A stretch of DNA of 64,000 nt from Bradyrhizobium sp. LTSP849 (GTDB taxonomy: Bacteria; Pseudomonadota; Alphaproteobacteria; Rhizobiales; Xanthobacteraceae), in contig NZ_JYMR01000056.1 in assembly GCF_000938255.1 (NCBI RefSeq), positions 1-64,000 on the forward strand. Direction: 5' to 3'. Numbering within the stretch: position 1 is the stretch's first letter; each line of letters starts with the position of its first letter. The position numbers were made by a program, and so were the translations under genes. Below, in pieces: positions 1 to 8,562 of the stretch. The notes beneath the pieces were generated by a model. That model made no database searches and was not told the DNA's origin. It was given only the letters and a program-made list of their open reading frames with translations.

Positions 1-35
1 TGTTGGATTAGTCCAATTGGTGCGTAACAGTCCTT

Positions 36-431
36 ATGGACAGCCATAAGCGCAGTACTCAGCTTGAACGGCTTGAGGTGGTCGAGACTGGTCGCCGGCG
101 ACGCTGGTCGGATGACGAAAAGCTGCGGATCGTGACCGAAAGCTTTCAAGCGCCGCGCGCGATATCGTCGACAGCAAGACGCCATGGCATATCACGTTCG
201 TTGCTGATGACATGGCGGCGCTCGTTCGGTCCCGAGCCGATCAGCCCTCAAAGCGAGCAATCCGGCTTTGCGCGGGTCGTCCTTGCCGCTGAGGTCGAGC
301 CGGCGGTTGCTGCCACAGCGACGAGCGGGCAGATGGTGATCGTCGTTGGCCGGGATCGTCGGGTGATTGTCGATGCGGGCGTCGATGCGGCCGCCCTGGC
401 GCGGGTGCTGCAGGTTCTGGAGCGTCGATGA
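36..431 (+). CDS. tnpA: IS66 accessory protein TnpA
   Basis: 131-residue protein with an N-terminal helix-turn-helix of the transposase IS3/IS66 TnpA type: the RRRRWSDDEKLRIV segment (about residues 20-34) followed by ARRHGISRSLLMTWRR (about 47-62) is the characteristic DNA-binding part. The C-terminal half is low complexity and Ala/Val rich. Its stop overlaps the tnpB start by 4 bp (ATGA), indicating translational coupling as usual in IS66 operons. Family members of this size are needed for transposition together with TnpB, but their biochemical role is poorly defined. Confidence 0.9.
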   Translation: MDSHKRSTQLERLEVVETGRRRRWSDDEKLRIVTESFQAPRAISSTARRHGISRSLLMTWRRSFGPEPISPQSEQSGFARVVLAAEVEPAVAATATSGQMVIVVGRDRRVIVDAGVDAAALARVLQVLERR

Positions 432-775
432 TCCCAGTCTCTTCGAGCGCACGCATCTGGATTGCGACCGGCTACACTGACATGCGCAAGGGCATGCAGG
501 GTTTGTCATTATTGGTGCAGGAAAGCCTTGGTCGCGATCCGTTCGCCGGAGATGTCTTCGTGTTCCGCGGACGCGGCGGTTCGCTGATCAAGGCCTTGTG
601 GCACGATGGAATTGGATTGTCGCTCTACGCGAAGCGGTTGGACCGTGGCCGTTTTGTCTGGCCGGCGACGGTGGGCGGTGTGGTGGGGCTGAGCGCGGCG
701 CAGATGAGTTATCTGCTGGAGGCGATCGACTGGCGCAATCCGCAGCACACGTGGCGGCCACAGAGCGCAGGATAG
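428..775 (+). CDS. tnpB: IS66 accessory protein TnpB
   Basis: 115-residue IS66 Orf2-like protein. The diagnostic stretch is GYTDMRKGMQGLSLLVQ near residues 16-32, followed by DPFAGDVFVFRGRGGSLIKALWHDGIGL and LDRGRFVWP, all hallmarks of TnpB. It overlaps tnpA by 4 bp and is followed by a 70-bp gap before tnpC. Length agrees with the family (about 115 residues), so the gene appears intact. The protein is an accessory transposition factor of unknown activity. Confidence 0.93.
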   Translation: MIPVSSSARIWIATGYTDMRKGMQGLSLLVQESLGRDPFAGDVFVFRGRGGSLIKALWHDGIGLSLYAKRLDRGRFVWPATVGGVVGLSAAQMSYLLEAIDWRNPQHTWRPQSAG

Positions 776-845
776 GCTCAAAAAAGTTCTGAGGTGCGGA
801 AGAAAAGACGCCTCAAATCGCCTCTTTTGTGATTCCATCGGGGCC

Positions 846-2474
846 ATGGGTGACGGCCTTGAATCGCTGCCAGACGACATCGAAACGCTGCAAGCGGCAT
901 TGATCGTTGCTCGGGCGGAGGCTGCGGCCGCCCGTGCCCGGCAGTCCGACGACCAGGCGTTGATCGCCCATCTGAAGCTGCAGATCGAGAAACTCAACCG
1001 CGACCGCCATGGTCCGCGCTCGGAGCGTACCGCGCGGCTATTGGATCAGCTTGAACTGACGCTGGAGGAGCTGGAGAGTTCGGCGACGGAGGACGAACTC
1101 GCCGCCGAAATGGCCGCGGCCAAAACCACGAAGGTGGCGTCGTTCACGCGCAAGCGGCCGTCACGCCAGCCGTTCCCGGAGCATCTACCTCGCGAGCGGG
1201 TGATCGTGCCGGGACCTGTGGCGTGCGCCTGCTGTGGCGGCGCGCGGCTGTCCAAGCTCGGCGAGGACATCACCGAGACGCTGGAGGTGATCCCGAAATC
1301 CTGGAAAGTGATCCAGCACGTCCGCGAGAAGTTTACTTGCCGTGATTGCGAGAAGATCAGCCAGGCTCCGGCGCCGTTCCATGTGCTTGCCCGCGGCTGG
1401 GCGGGGCCAAGCCTGCTGGCGATGGTGCTGTTCGAGAAGTTTGGTCAACATCAGCCGCTGAACCGGCAAGCGGAGCGCTATGCCAAGGAGGGCGTGCCGA
1501 TCAGTCTGTCGACCCTGGCCGACCAGGTCGGCGGCTGCACCGCGGCGCTGGCACCTTTGTTCAAGCGCCTCGAGGCCTACGTACTGAGCGCCGAGCGATT
1601 GCACGGGGACGACACCACGGTTCCGGTCCTGGCCAAAGGCAAGACCGACACCGGCCGGATCTGGGTCTATGTGCGCGACGACAAGCCTTTTGGAGGGCAG
1701 GCCCCGCCGGGCGCGGTGTTCTATTACTCGCGCGATCGGGCCGGCGAGCATCCCCAGGCTCACTTGGCCAACTACAGCGGAATCTTCCAGGCCGATGCCT
1801 ATGGCGGCTATGGCAGGCTTTACGAACCGGGCCGCAACGCAGGTCCGATCCTGGAAGCCGCGTGCTGGGTCCATGCCCGGCGGCCGTTCTTCGTGATGGC
1901 TGATCTGGCCGAGAATGCGCGTCGCAAGGCTCAGGGCAAGAGGCCGGCAGTGATCTCGCCGCTGGCGCTGGAAACAGTCCGCCGGATCGACGCCCTGTTC
2001 GAGATCGAGCGGACCATCAACGGTCAGAGCGCCGAAAGGCGCCAGGCAGTTCGCCGGGAACTCAGCGCGCCGCTCGTGGCCGATCTGGAAGCCTGGATGC
2101 GCACACAACGCGCCAAGCTCTCGCGCAGCAACGATGTCGCCAAGGCCATGGACTACATGCTCAAGCGCTGGAGCGCATTTACCCGCTTCCTCGATGACGG
2201 CCGCATCTGCCTGTCCAACAATGCGGCGGAGCGTGGCGTGCGCGGCATCGCTTTAGGTCGGAAGTCGTGGTTGTTCTGCGGCTCGGATCGCGGCGGCGAG
2301 CGGGCGGCGGTGATGTACAGCCTGATCGTCACCGCCAAGATGAACGACGTCGATCCGCAAGCCTGGCTCGCCGACGTTCTGGCGCGCATCGCCGAGCATC
2401 CCGTCCAAAGGCTCGACGAACTGCTGCCATGGAATTGGCGCTCTGCCATCCGGAACGTTGATCAAGCCGCCTGA
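846..2474 (+). CDS. tnpC: IS66 transposase TnpC
   Basis: 542-residue DDE transposase. Visible parts in order: an N-terminal coiled coil rich in Ala/Glu/Leu (residues about 10-80, the TnpC homeodomain-like leader), a zinc-binding segment CACCGGARL...CRDCE (about 120-165), and the IS66 catalytic core with LHGDDTTVPVL (first Asp), QADAYGGY (second Asp) and the C-terminal LSNNAAERGVRGIALGRKSWLFCGSDRGGERAA motif carrying the Glu. Length matches complete relatives. The start ATG at 846 was chosen because the coiled coil begins directly after it. Confidence 0.93.
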   Translation: MGDGLESLPDDIETLQAALIVARAEAAAARARQSDDQALIAHLKLQIEKLNRDRHGPRSERTARLLDQLELTLEELESSATEDELAAEMAAAKTTKVASFTRKRPSRQPFPEHLPRERVIVPGPVACACCGGARLSKLGEDITETLEVIPKSWKVIQHVREKFTCRDCEKISQAPAPFHVLARGWAGPSLLAMVLFEKFGQHQPLNRQAERYAKEGVPISLSTLADQVGGCTAALAPLFKRLEAYVLSAERLHGDDTTVPVLAKGKTDTGRIWVYVRDDKPFGGQAPPGAVFYYSRDRAGEHPQAHLANYSGIFQADAYGGYGRLYEPGRNAGPILEAACWVHARRPFFVMADLAENARRKAQGKRPAVISPLALETVRRIDALFEIERTINGQSAERRQAVRRELSAPLVADLEAWMRTQRAKLSRSNDVAKAMDYMLKRWSAFTRFLDDGRICLSNNAAERGVRGIALGRKSWLFCGSDRGGERAAVMYSLIVTAKMNDVDPQAWLADVLARIAEHPVQRLDELLPWNWRSAIRNVDQAA

Positions 2475-2755
2475 GCCGAAAATGACCCGCGCGCGGTCTT
2501 CGCCGGATGCTTACACTTTAGCTTATGTCTCCTTCGTACGAACGTGAATGTCCGTTGTCCGGTGCACACTGTTTCGTTGAGCGATCGAGTGAGATCGACG
2601 TTGTATGTTTGGAAGCGATGGATCCGTCCTATCGTCGACTTACTTAGTTAGATCAGTCCGTTTCAGCCCGCTGACACGGCGGGATGCGCGTTCGCGGGCA
2701 GTTTTGACTTATGGGCACAGCCCGCCGGCCTGTTCACAATCTGCAGCCGAGATAA

Positions 2756-3059
2756 GTGCAATCTGAATTATTCGTTTTTCGGATCGGCGTTGTGCCCTTA
2801 CCAAGGAAACACGGCCTCAAAGAGGACTGGATCGTCGCAAGGACGGAAACCACTACCGCTATACGAAGTGCGATCGGTCCGATCCGGGAGAATCGGCAGA
2901 CACGGGCGTTCCTGCACGACGTCATGCGGGAGGTTGTTGCGGTTGGGAACGCCCATGGTGCGGAGCTTTCGGGCCATTGCCGATGTCCTCGCATTACGCG
3001 AGGCCGGCGCGCCTGCCGCATACGAGACGAGGTCAATGGAGAGCTACGGTGCCACTTGA
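2756..3059 (+). pseudogene. Possible remnant of a ketopantoate-reductase-like gene
   Basis: The 570-bp stretch between the IS66 right end and the next gene has no intact gene. In one frame (2756-3000) the residues EDWIVARTET...TRAFLHDVMREVVAVGNAHGAEL resemble the C-terminal helical domain of 2-dehydropantoate 2-reductases, and the continuation VLALREAG...AYETRSMESYG appears in another frame up to about 3059. That pattern fits a truncated, frameshifted remnant next to an insertion element. The similarity is recalled, not computed, so the assignment is tentative; the rest of 2515-2755 shows nothing I recognise. Confidence 0.3.
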
Positions 3060-3081
3060 CCAGGAAACTGCAGACCGAGAT

Positions 3082-4188
3082 GTGAAGATTGCAATGATCG
3101 AGGTCATTGTAGTCAGTATCCCGTTCGCAGGAGGCAGTAAGTCAGCCGAATCGGCCTGGGGAAGAAAGAATGCCGGGAGCGCCGACTCATTGCTGGTCAA
3201 GGTAACGACCGAGGGCGGAATTATCGGCTGGGGCGAGGCGTTCGGCTTCACTGCAATTCCCGCCGTCAAAGCTGCGATAGAACAGGTTATCGCTCCCTTG
3301 TGTATCGGCCTCAGCGCGCTGAACATCGGATCGTTGATGCTCGACGTTCAGAAGCGCCTTCACATATTCGGGCGAAGCGGCGCCATCATGTTCGGGATTT
3401 CCGCGATCGATATTGCGTTATGGGATATCCTGGGAAAGGCAACCGGCCAACCCCTCCACCGGCTTTTGGGTGGCTCAGCAGCATCCGAGCTGACCTGTTA
3501 CGCAAGTCTTGTTCGCTATACTGACCCGCAGCTTCTCGTCGCGAACGTCGATCGAGCTCTGGCCGATGGCTTCTCCCATTTGAAGCTCCATGAGATCACC
3601 GTGGATGCAGTTCGGGAGGCACGAAAAGCTGCTGGCGATAACGTGGAAATCACGCTGGACGTCAACTGCCCATGGACCGTGCGTCAGGCCCTCGATATGA
3701 GCGCTAAGCTGCGACCTTTCAATCTGCGCTGGCTGGAAGAACCCATTTGGCCTCCAGAGAACTTTGGCGGTTTGGCTCGATTGCGTCGTGAGGGTGGAAT
3801 ACCCATTGCGGCAGGGGAAAATGTTTCAACGTTGGTGGAGTTCCAACAAATGCTTTCGGCTGGCGCGGTCGACTTCGTTCAGCCCAGCCCGGCCAAGATG
3901 GGAGGCATCTCGGAACTTCAGAAAGTGTTCTCGCTTGCGGCGGCAAGCGCGACCGAGGTGATGGTCCACTCGTTCTATGATGGCCCCGGGTTGCTCGCGA
4001 GTGTACACGCAAGCGCCGCACTAGGCTCGAAAGACTCGCTGGTGGAGTGGCGGTACTTCGACCTTGAGGCACAGCTATATGGCGATGCAATGCGGCCGAG
4101 GAACGGAACGATTGTCGTTCCCCAAGGGCCTGGTCTGGGATTCGACCCTGATGCCGACGTAGTTCGGAGCTTCCGAGTCCGAAGTTGA
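3082..4188 (+). CDS. Mandelate racemase/muconate lactonizing enzyme family protein
   Basis: 368-residue enolase-superfamily enzyme; these abstract a proton alpha to a carboxylate (racemases, cycloisomerases, dehydratases of sugar acids). The N-terminal capping domain is residues 1-125, the barrel follows. Metal ligands are visible: D193 in LDVN, E219/E220 in LEEP, E246 in AGEN. The usual K-x-K is K168-L-H170, the barrel-end His is H296 (MVHSF), and the position where mandelate racemase has Asp before KxGG is a serine (QPSPAKMGG). The substrate is therefore uncertain. Start: GTG at 3082 gives VKIAMIEVI, the normal family N terminus; ATG 3094 is the alternative. It lies 29 bp before the next gene, probably one operon. 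Confidence 0.85.
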   Translation: MKIAMIEVIVVSIPFAGGSKSAESAWGRKNAGSADSLLVKVTTEGGIIGWGEAFGFTAIPAVKAAIEQVIAPLCIGLSALNIGSLMLDVQKRLHIFGRSGAIMFGISAIDIALWDILGKATGQPLHRLLGGSAASELTCYASLVRYTDPQLLVANVDRALADGFSHLKLHEITVDAVREARKAAGDNVEITLDVNCPWTVRQALDMSAKLRPFNLRWLEEPIWPPENFGGLARLRREGGIPIAAGENVSTLVEFQQMLSAGAVDFVQPSPAKMGGISELQKVFSLAAASATEVMVHSFYDGPGLLASVHASAALGSKDSLVEWRYFDLEAQLYGDAMRPRNGTIVVPQGPGLGFDPDADVVRSFRVRS

Positions 4189-4217
4189 GTTCTTTTCAGC
4201 GATCGACGGATAGAAAC

Positions 4218-5117
4218 ATGCTTCTCAGGCGCTATCTTGTTTACGCAGGTGTGTTGTTGCTCCTGGTACTATCTGTCTCCGTGGGTACCAAGAATGTTTC
4301 TTCGCGAGAGTTGCCGGACACGAGTAGCGCCGGTTTCGTGGAGAAGCTCTACAGGCTGGATTGCGGGCACTCGCTTGCCAACGATCAATCGGTTTGGACT
4401 CCGGGCGAAAACCAAGGGCGCAGCATCGAGTTTTCATCAACCTGCTGGCTGATTAAACGCGGAAACCAATGGTTGCTCTGGGATACTGGAGTGCCGGAGG
4501 CGACGGTTAACGATCCGAACGGTTGGTCGACACTGCCTAAGCTGATCGTCTATCGCTTGGACAAGACTCTAACGAGTCAGCTTGCGGAGATCGGTCTCAA
4601 GCCATCCGACGTCGCCTATGTCGCCATTTCCCACACCCACGGGGACCACATCGGTAATGTCGGCCTGTTTCCTGATGCGAGGATCCTAATGCAGCGCGCG
4701 GAGTATGAGTGGATCCATGGAAGCAATGGGCCAAACGAAAACGTGAATCAGCTGATGGCGCTGGCGCGCCGCCTGCTTGGAAATCCCAGGGGTATGCGAC
4801 TGCTTGACGGAGATCTCGACGTATTCGATGACGGAAGTGTTACGCTCATATCCACCCCGGGACATACACCCGGTAGCCAGTCGCTGCTCGTCCACCTCAG
4901 AAATTCCGGCTTCATCATACTGTCGGGCGATGTCGTCCATCTCGAAGAGAATTTCGCCAAGAGCAGGGTTCCTTCGCTCAATACGGATAAACAGGCATCC
5001 GTCGAATCGATGGACAAGATCAGGCAGATCATCAAGACCTACGATGCCACAATGTTCATCGATCACGACAAGAAGCAAACCGACGGCCTTAAGTTGCTGC
5101 CGGCATTTTATGACTGA
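4218..5117 (+). CDS. Exported metallo-beta-lactamase-fold hydrolase (lactonase-like)
   Basis: 299-residue MBL-fold protein. The signature H139-T-H141-G-D143-H144 binds the zinc pair; further ligands are the His in STPGHTPGS and the Asp in LSGDVVHL and the His in FIDHDKK. The layout resembles N-acyl-homoserine lactonases of the AttM/AiiA group, which open lactone rings, but the substrate cannot be read from sequence. An N-terminal hydrophobic segment (LLRRYLVYAGVLLLLVLSV) suggests Sec export, unusual for cytoplasmic AHL lactonases. Start ATG 4218 is preferred over TTG 4185 because the signal peptide begins there. Confidence 0.8.
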   Translation: MLLRRYLVYAGVLLLLVLSVSVGTKNVSSRELPDTSSAGFVEKLYRLDCGHSLANDQSVWTPGENQGRSIEFSSTCWLIKRGNQWLLWDTGVPEATVNDPNGWSTLPKLIVYRLDKTLTSQLAEIGLKPSDVAYVAISHTHGDHIGNVGLFPDARILMQRAEYEWIHGSNGPNENVNQLMALARRLLGNPRGMRLLDGDLDVFDDGSVTLISTPGHTPGSQSLLVHLRNSGFIILSGDVVHLEENFAKSRVPSLNTDKQASVESMDKIRQIIKTYDATMFIDHDKKQTDGLKLLPAFYD

Positions 5118-5460
5118 CTTGTTGTGAACCGCCAGCTCTTCAAATTCGCCGACAGTTCCGCGATCGTTGATCGAAAGGTCAAAGCGTCGTTCCGCCGTCC
5201 AGGTAACGTTGACACGCACAACATGGCCGGCAGCATGCAAACATATCGCGGATGTGTGCGGACCGTTCGTCCAGGTTTTTCGGCTGCGAATGGTCGGCCG
5301 GTCCTGCCGTTGTTTCGCTTGAAGGGACAGTGTCTTTCTAGCGGGAGATCTTCGAACCCGCAGCAATCGTCGTACACTAGCGTCCAGAATCGACGGCTGC
5401 GCGTCGGTACGCGCGTCGCCACTTGTCGAGCAGGCGATAACAATGTCCAGGAGGAAACGA
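5118..5460 (+). promoter_or_regulatory. Leader region of the PQQ dehydrogenase gene
   Basis: 343 bp without a convincing gene. It ends in a strong Shine-Dalgarno sequence, AGGAGG at about 5450-5456, a few bases before the ATG at 5461, which fixes the start of the dehydrogenase gene. No clear sigma-70 promoter pair or operator could be identified by eye; a TTGACA occurs at 5209-5214 but lacks a good -10 partner. Confidence 0.45.
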
Positions 5461-7170
5461 ATGACGGGCAGAAAGTTCATTGCGGCCATTTCGATCGCCA
5501 TCGGTGCGGCTGCCGCAGCGTCCGTTGCCGGTGCCAACGACTCGGTCGTCAAGGCCGTCGCGAATACCGATCAGTGGGCGATCGCCGGCCACGACTACGG
5601 CAATACGCGCTTCAGTCCTCTCAGTCAGATCAATTCTGACAACGCCAGCAAACTGTCCCTGGCCTATTCGTTTTCGCTCGGTTCGCTGCGGTCGAACGAG
5701 TCGTCGCCGATCGTGATCGGAAACACGCTGTATGTCTCGACCTCATGGGGTCCGAAATATGTTTACGCGCTCGACGCCGCGACCGGCGCACGCAAGTGGA
5801 CCTATGAGCCGGAGATTCCGGACGATGTGTTGCAGTACGCCTGCTGCGACGTGGACAACCGCGGCGTCACCTTTGCGGATGGAAAGATTTTCGTTGGCCG
5901 GCTCGACGGCAAGTTGACGGCGCTCAACGCAGAAACAGGTGTGGAACTCTGGACGACTGAGGTCGTCGACTACAAGCAAGGGTCAGTCATCACTTCTCCT
6001 CCGCTGGTCGTGCGCGACAAGGTGATTACTGGCTTCGGTGGCGGCGAATATGGTGTTCGCGGTGCGCTTCAGGCGTTCGATTTGAATACGGGTAGGCAGG
6101 TCTGGAAAACATTTACCGTCCCGGCGCCGGGGGAGCCCGCGAGCGAAACCTGGAAAGGTGACACAGGATTGAGGGGCGGCGGAGTTCCGTGGCTGGTCGG
6201 CTCGTACGATGCTAAGACCGATACCGTCTATTGGGGTACCAGCAACGCGGGCCCGTGGAATACTAGCGTCCGTTCTACCGGCGACGGAAATTTCGGAAAA
6301 CTGACAAACTTGTACACATCCTCGACGCTTGCGCTTGATCCGAATACCGGCAAGATCAAGTGGCATATTCAGAGTACCCCGGCCGACGCGTGGGACTACG
6401 ACGGCGTTAATGAGAATGTTCTGGCCGACCTGAGCATCGGCGGCAGCACGGTTCCCGCTTTGATGAAAGCTGACCGCAACGGCTTCTTCTTCGTCGCCAA
6501 TCGCGAAACCGGTAAGCTTCTGTCGGCCGAGAAGTTCGTCTTCGCCAATTGGGCGGAAAAGTGGGACGTCGCGACGTTGCGCGCTGTCGAGAATCCCGAC
6601 AAACGTCCGGGACCTGGCCATCCAGTCAAGGACATCTGCCCGAACGTGATCGGCGGCAAGAACTGGCAGCCGATGTCATTCAATCCGCAGTCCGGGCTGG
6701 TCTATATTCCGTCCAACAATTTCTGCATGGACTTTTCAAACACCGATGTCTCGTATAAGCGCGGCCTGTTCTATCTGGGCGCCGATTTCCCAGCCAAAGA
6801 AGGTCCGGGGGGGTTCCTTGGTGAGTTGATTGCGTGGGACCCGGTCAATAACAAGAAGGTGTGGTCAATCAAGCAGGACCTACCGTTCAACGGCGGCACG
6901 TTGACCACCGGTGGAAATCTGGTCTTCTACGGCAACCTGCACGGTGACTTCCACGCAATTGATGCCGCCAACGGCAAAATCCTTTGGAAGAAGAACCTTG
7001 GTTCCGGCATCGGAGCCGGCCCCGTGACCTACGCTGTCGATGGCAAGCAATATGTCGCCGTCGTCGTTGGTCGTACGGCTTCCATTCCCGCATTCCTGGG
7101 AGAGATCGGAAAGAAGATGACGGCAGCTGCACCTGAAGGTGGCTCGCTCTTCGTATTTGCCGTTCAATAG
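5461..7170 (+). CDS. PQQ-dependent alcohol dehydrogenase, lanthanide-type signature
   Basis: 569-residue periplasmic quinoprotein of the methanol/ethanol dehydrogenase family, oxidising an alcohol and passing electrons to cytochrome c. A signal peptide spans residues 1-25. Beta-propeller W motifs recur (for example GARKWTYEPE, GVELWTTEV, GKIKWHI, GKILWKK). C128-C129 is the vicinal disulfide near PQQ. The catalytic motif is W311-D312-Y313-D314-G: Asp at 314, instead of Ala as in calcium MxaF, is the residue that coordinates lanthanide in XoxF, ExaF and PedH. The motif CPNVIGGKNWQP is typical of the family. Start set by AGGAGG before ATG 5461. The next gene encodes its likely electron acceptor. 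Confidence 0.92.
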   Translation: MTGRKFIAAISIAIGAAAAASVAGANDSVVKAVANTDQWAIAGHDYGNTRFSPLSQINSDNASKLSLAYSFSLGSLRSNESSPIVIGNTLYVSTSWGPKYVYALDAATGARKWTYEPEIPDDVLQYACCDVDNRGVTFADGKIFVGRLDGKLTALNAETGVELWTTEVVDYKQGSVITSPPLVVRDKVITGFGGGEYGVRGALQAFDLNTGRQVWKTFTVPAPGEPASETWKGDTGLRGGGVPWLVGSYDAKTDTVYWGTSNAGPWNTSVRSTGDGNFGKLTNLYTSSTLALDPNTGKIKWHIQSTPADAWDYDGVNENVLADLSIGGSTVPALMKADRNGFFFVANRETGKLLSAEKFVFANWAEKWDVATLRAVENPDKRPGPGHPVKDICPNVIGGKNWQPMSFNPQSGLVYIPSNNFCMDFSNTDVSYKRGLFYLGADFPAKEGPGGFLGELIAWDPVNNKKVWSIKQDLPFNGGTLTTGGNLVFYGNLHGDFHAIDAANGKILWKKNLGSGIGAGPVTYAVDGKQYVAVVVGRTASIPAFLGEIGKKMTAAAPEGGSLFVFAVQ

Positions 7171-7245
7171 CCGACCAATCGGGCATCGTCCGTCGCACCA
7201 GCGCGCTGTGTGACGGACGTCGTGCACAACAGAGGGGAACCGTGG

Positions 7246-8457
7246 ATGTCAGTGAACGTCACGGGCAACTTCAAGGTATCATGCGGAAAAGTCTACGTAC
7301 TCTTGCGAGCGAGTCCTCTTGCGTTGATAGCTATTCTTGCGCCGGTTGGTGCGAGCTTCAGCGTCGATGCGGACGACGTCAAGCCGCTGCGCTTATGCGC
7401 AGATCCGACTAATCTACCGTACTCCAGCGATGATGCTTCCGAGCCAGGATTCTACCTCGAGGTCGGTCAGGCGATCGGAAAGGCGCTGGGCCGTCCTGTG
7501 ACTTACAATTGGTACAAGACCTATTTTGGCAAGCGCAGCGTGCGCGTCACCTTGCTGGGAAAGAAATGCGACGCAATGATGGGCTTGCCACTCTCCGACG
7601 ACTTCATGGGGCCTTCGGTTATCTTCTCTCGAAAGATTTCGGAGCAGGCCTACGCCCTCGTCACGGGGAAAGAGCTAGTCGTCGGCAGCATTGACGATCT
7701 GAGGGGGAAGCGGGTGGCGGTCCAGTACCAAACGACACCACAAAACCTGCTCGCTCTTCGGGATGATATCGAAAAAGTCACCGTAATGAGCCCGGACGAA
7801 GGCATGAAGGCGCTGGATCTCGGTACGGCGGAGGTCGCCTTTGTCTGGGGGCCAACTGCCGGCTGGCTTAACAAGACGCAATACCAAAACCGCTACAAGA
7901 TCCGCACCGTCGAAGGGAAGGGTTTATCTTGGGACGCCGCGATCGGATTTGCAAAAACCTCGGTAGAACTCCGCGATCAGGTCGATGCGGTCTTGCCGGA
8001 CCTCGATCAGACAATCGGTGATCTGGCCACAAAATATGGTTTGCCAAGCGACACGTCGACTAGGCTCCTGGTATCCGAAAACTCGCCGAGTCTCCTCGTC
8101 CCTCCGACCGCCGCGACAGAGGTTCCTTCTGCTGCGCACTCCCCCTCGGTTACATCGAAGGACTCGAAAGCACATGCAGGTGACTCCGCCAGTACCGAGG
8201 CGGGCAGGGAAATCTTCAATTCAACGTGCGCCCATTGCCACGGGACCGACGCAGTGCAGGGCGAGCGTCGGATCGATCTCCGAAGATTGCAGCTTCGTTA
8301 CGGCGAGAATGCGCGCTCGACGTTCTGGACAACTGTCCACGAGGGGCGTCCTTCGAAAGGCATGCCGGCCTGGAAAGACGTCTTTACCGACGAGGATTTC
8401 GACAACATGTATGCCTATCTGACCACCGTGCAGGCCTCGGCCGGTTCCGCGAATTGA
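7246..8457 (+). CDS. XoxJ-like periplasmic binding protein fused to cytochrome c
   Basis: 403-residue two-domain exported protein. Residues 1-40 form a signal peptide. Residues about 45-275 match the quinoprotein-dehydrogenase-associated substrate-binding proteins (MoxJ/XoxJ type): LRLCADPTNLPYSS near the start, then GKALGRPVTYNWY and KCDAMMGLPLSDDF. A Ser/Thr/Pro/Ala-rich linker (about 285-312) leads to a class I cytochrome c with haem motif C328-A-H-C331-H332 and probable axial Met373 (GMPAW). XoxJ and XoxG are normally separate genes beside xoxF; here they are one polypeptide 75 bp after the dehydrogenase. Start ATG 7246 has an AGAGGGG ribosome site. Confidence 0.86.
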   Translation: MSVNVTGNFKVSCGKVYVLLRASPLALIAILAPVGASFSVDADDVKPLRLCADPTNLPYSSDDASEPGFYLEVGQAIGKALGRPVTYNWYKTYFGKRSVRVTLLGKKCDAMMGLPLSDDFMGPSVIFSRKISEQAYALVTGKELVVGSIDDLRGKRVAVQYQTTPQNLLALRDDIEKVTVMSPDEGMKALDLGTAEVAFVWGPTAGWLNKTQYQNRYKIRTVEGKGLSWDAAIGFAKTSVELRDQVDAVLPDLDQTIGDLATKYGLPSDTSTRLLVSENSPSLLVPPTAATEVPSAAHSPSVTSKDSKAHAGDSASTEAGREIFNSTCAHCHGTDAVQGERRIDLRRLQLRYGENARSTFWTTVHEGRPSKGMPAWKDVFTDEDFDNMYAYLTTVQASAGSAN

Positions 8458-8562
8458 AGGGGCCCGCCAGAATCTCGGACCTAATTCGATCGACCGGTGT
8501 GTTCGGCTACCGCTTGAATGAGAAATGCTTCACCAACGCGCGCGAGTGCCAGGAGATGAACT

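Larger units (their letters stand above)
1..2514 (+). mobile_element. IS66-family insertion sequence, left end outside window
   Basis: Three co-directional genes in the IS66 order tnpA-tnpB-tnpC occupy almost the whole segment. After the tnpC stop the sequence TGACCCGCGCGCGG...GGATGCTTAC ends at 2514; read on the minus strand it starts GTAAGC, the usual terminus of IS66 elements, so I place the right end there. The left inverted repeat and one target-site copy are not in the window, so the element's 5' boundary and target duplication cannot be checked. All three frames are open, so the copy may be active. Confidence 0.88.

Noticed and set aside
4686..5552. Long minus-strand open frame of 288 codons opposite the MBL-fold hydrolase gene and leader
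   Set aside because: It is antisense to a gene with full family motifs, has no protein-like motifs and is a typical high-GC shadow.
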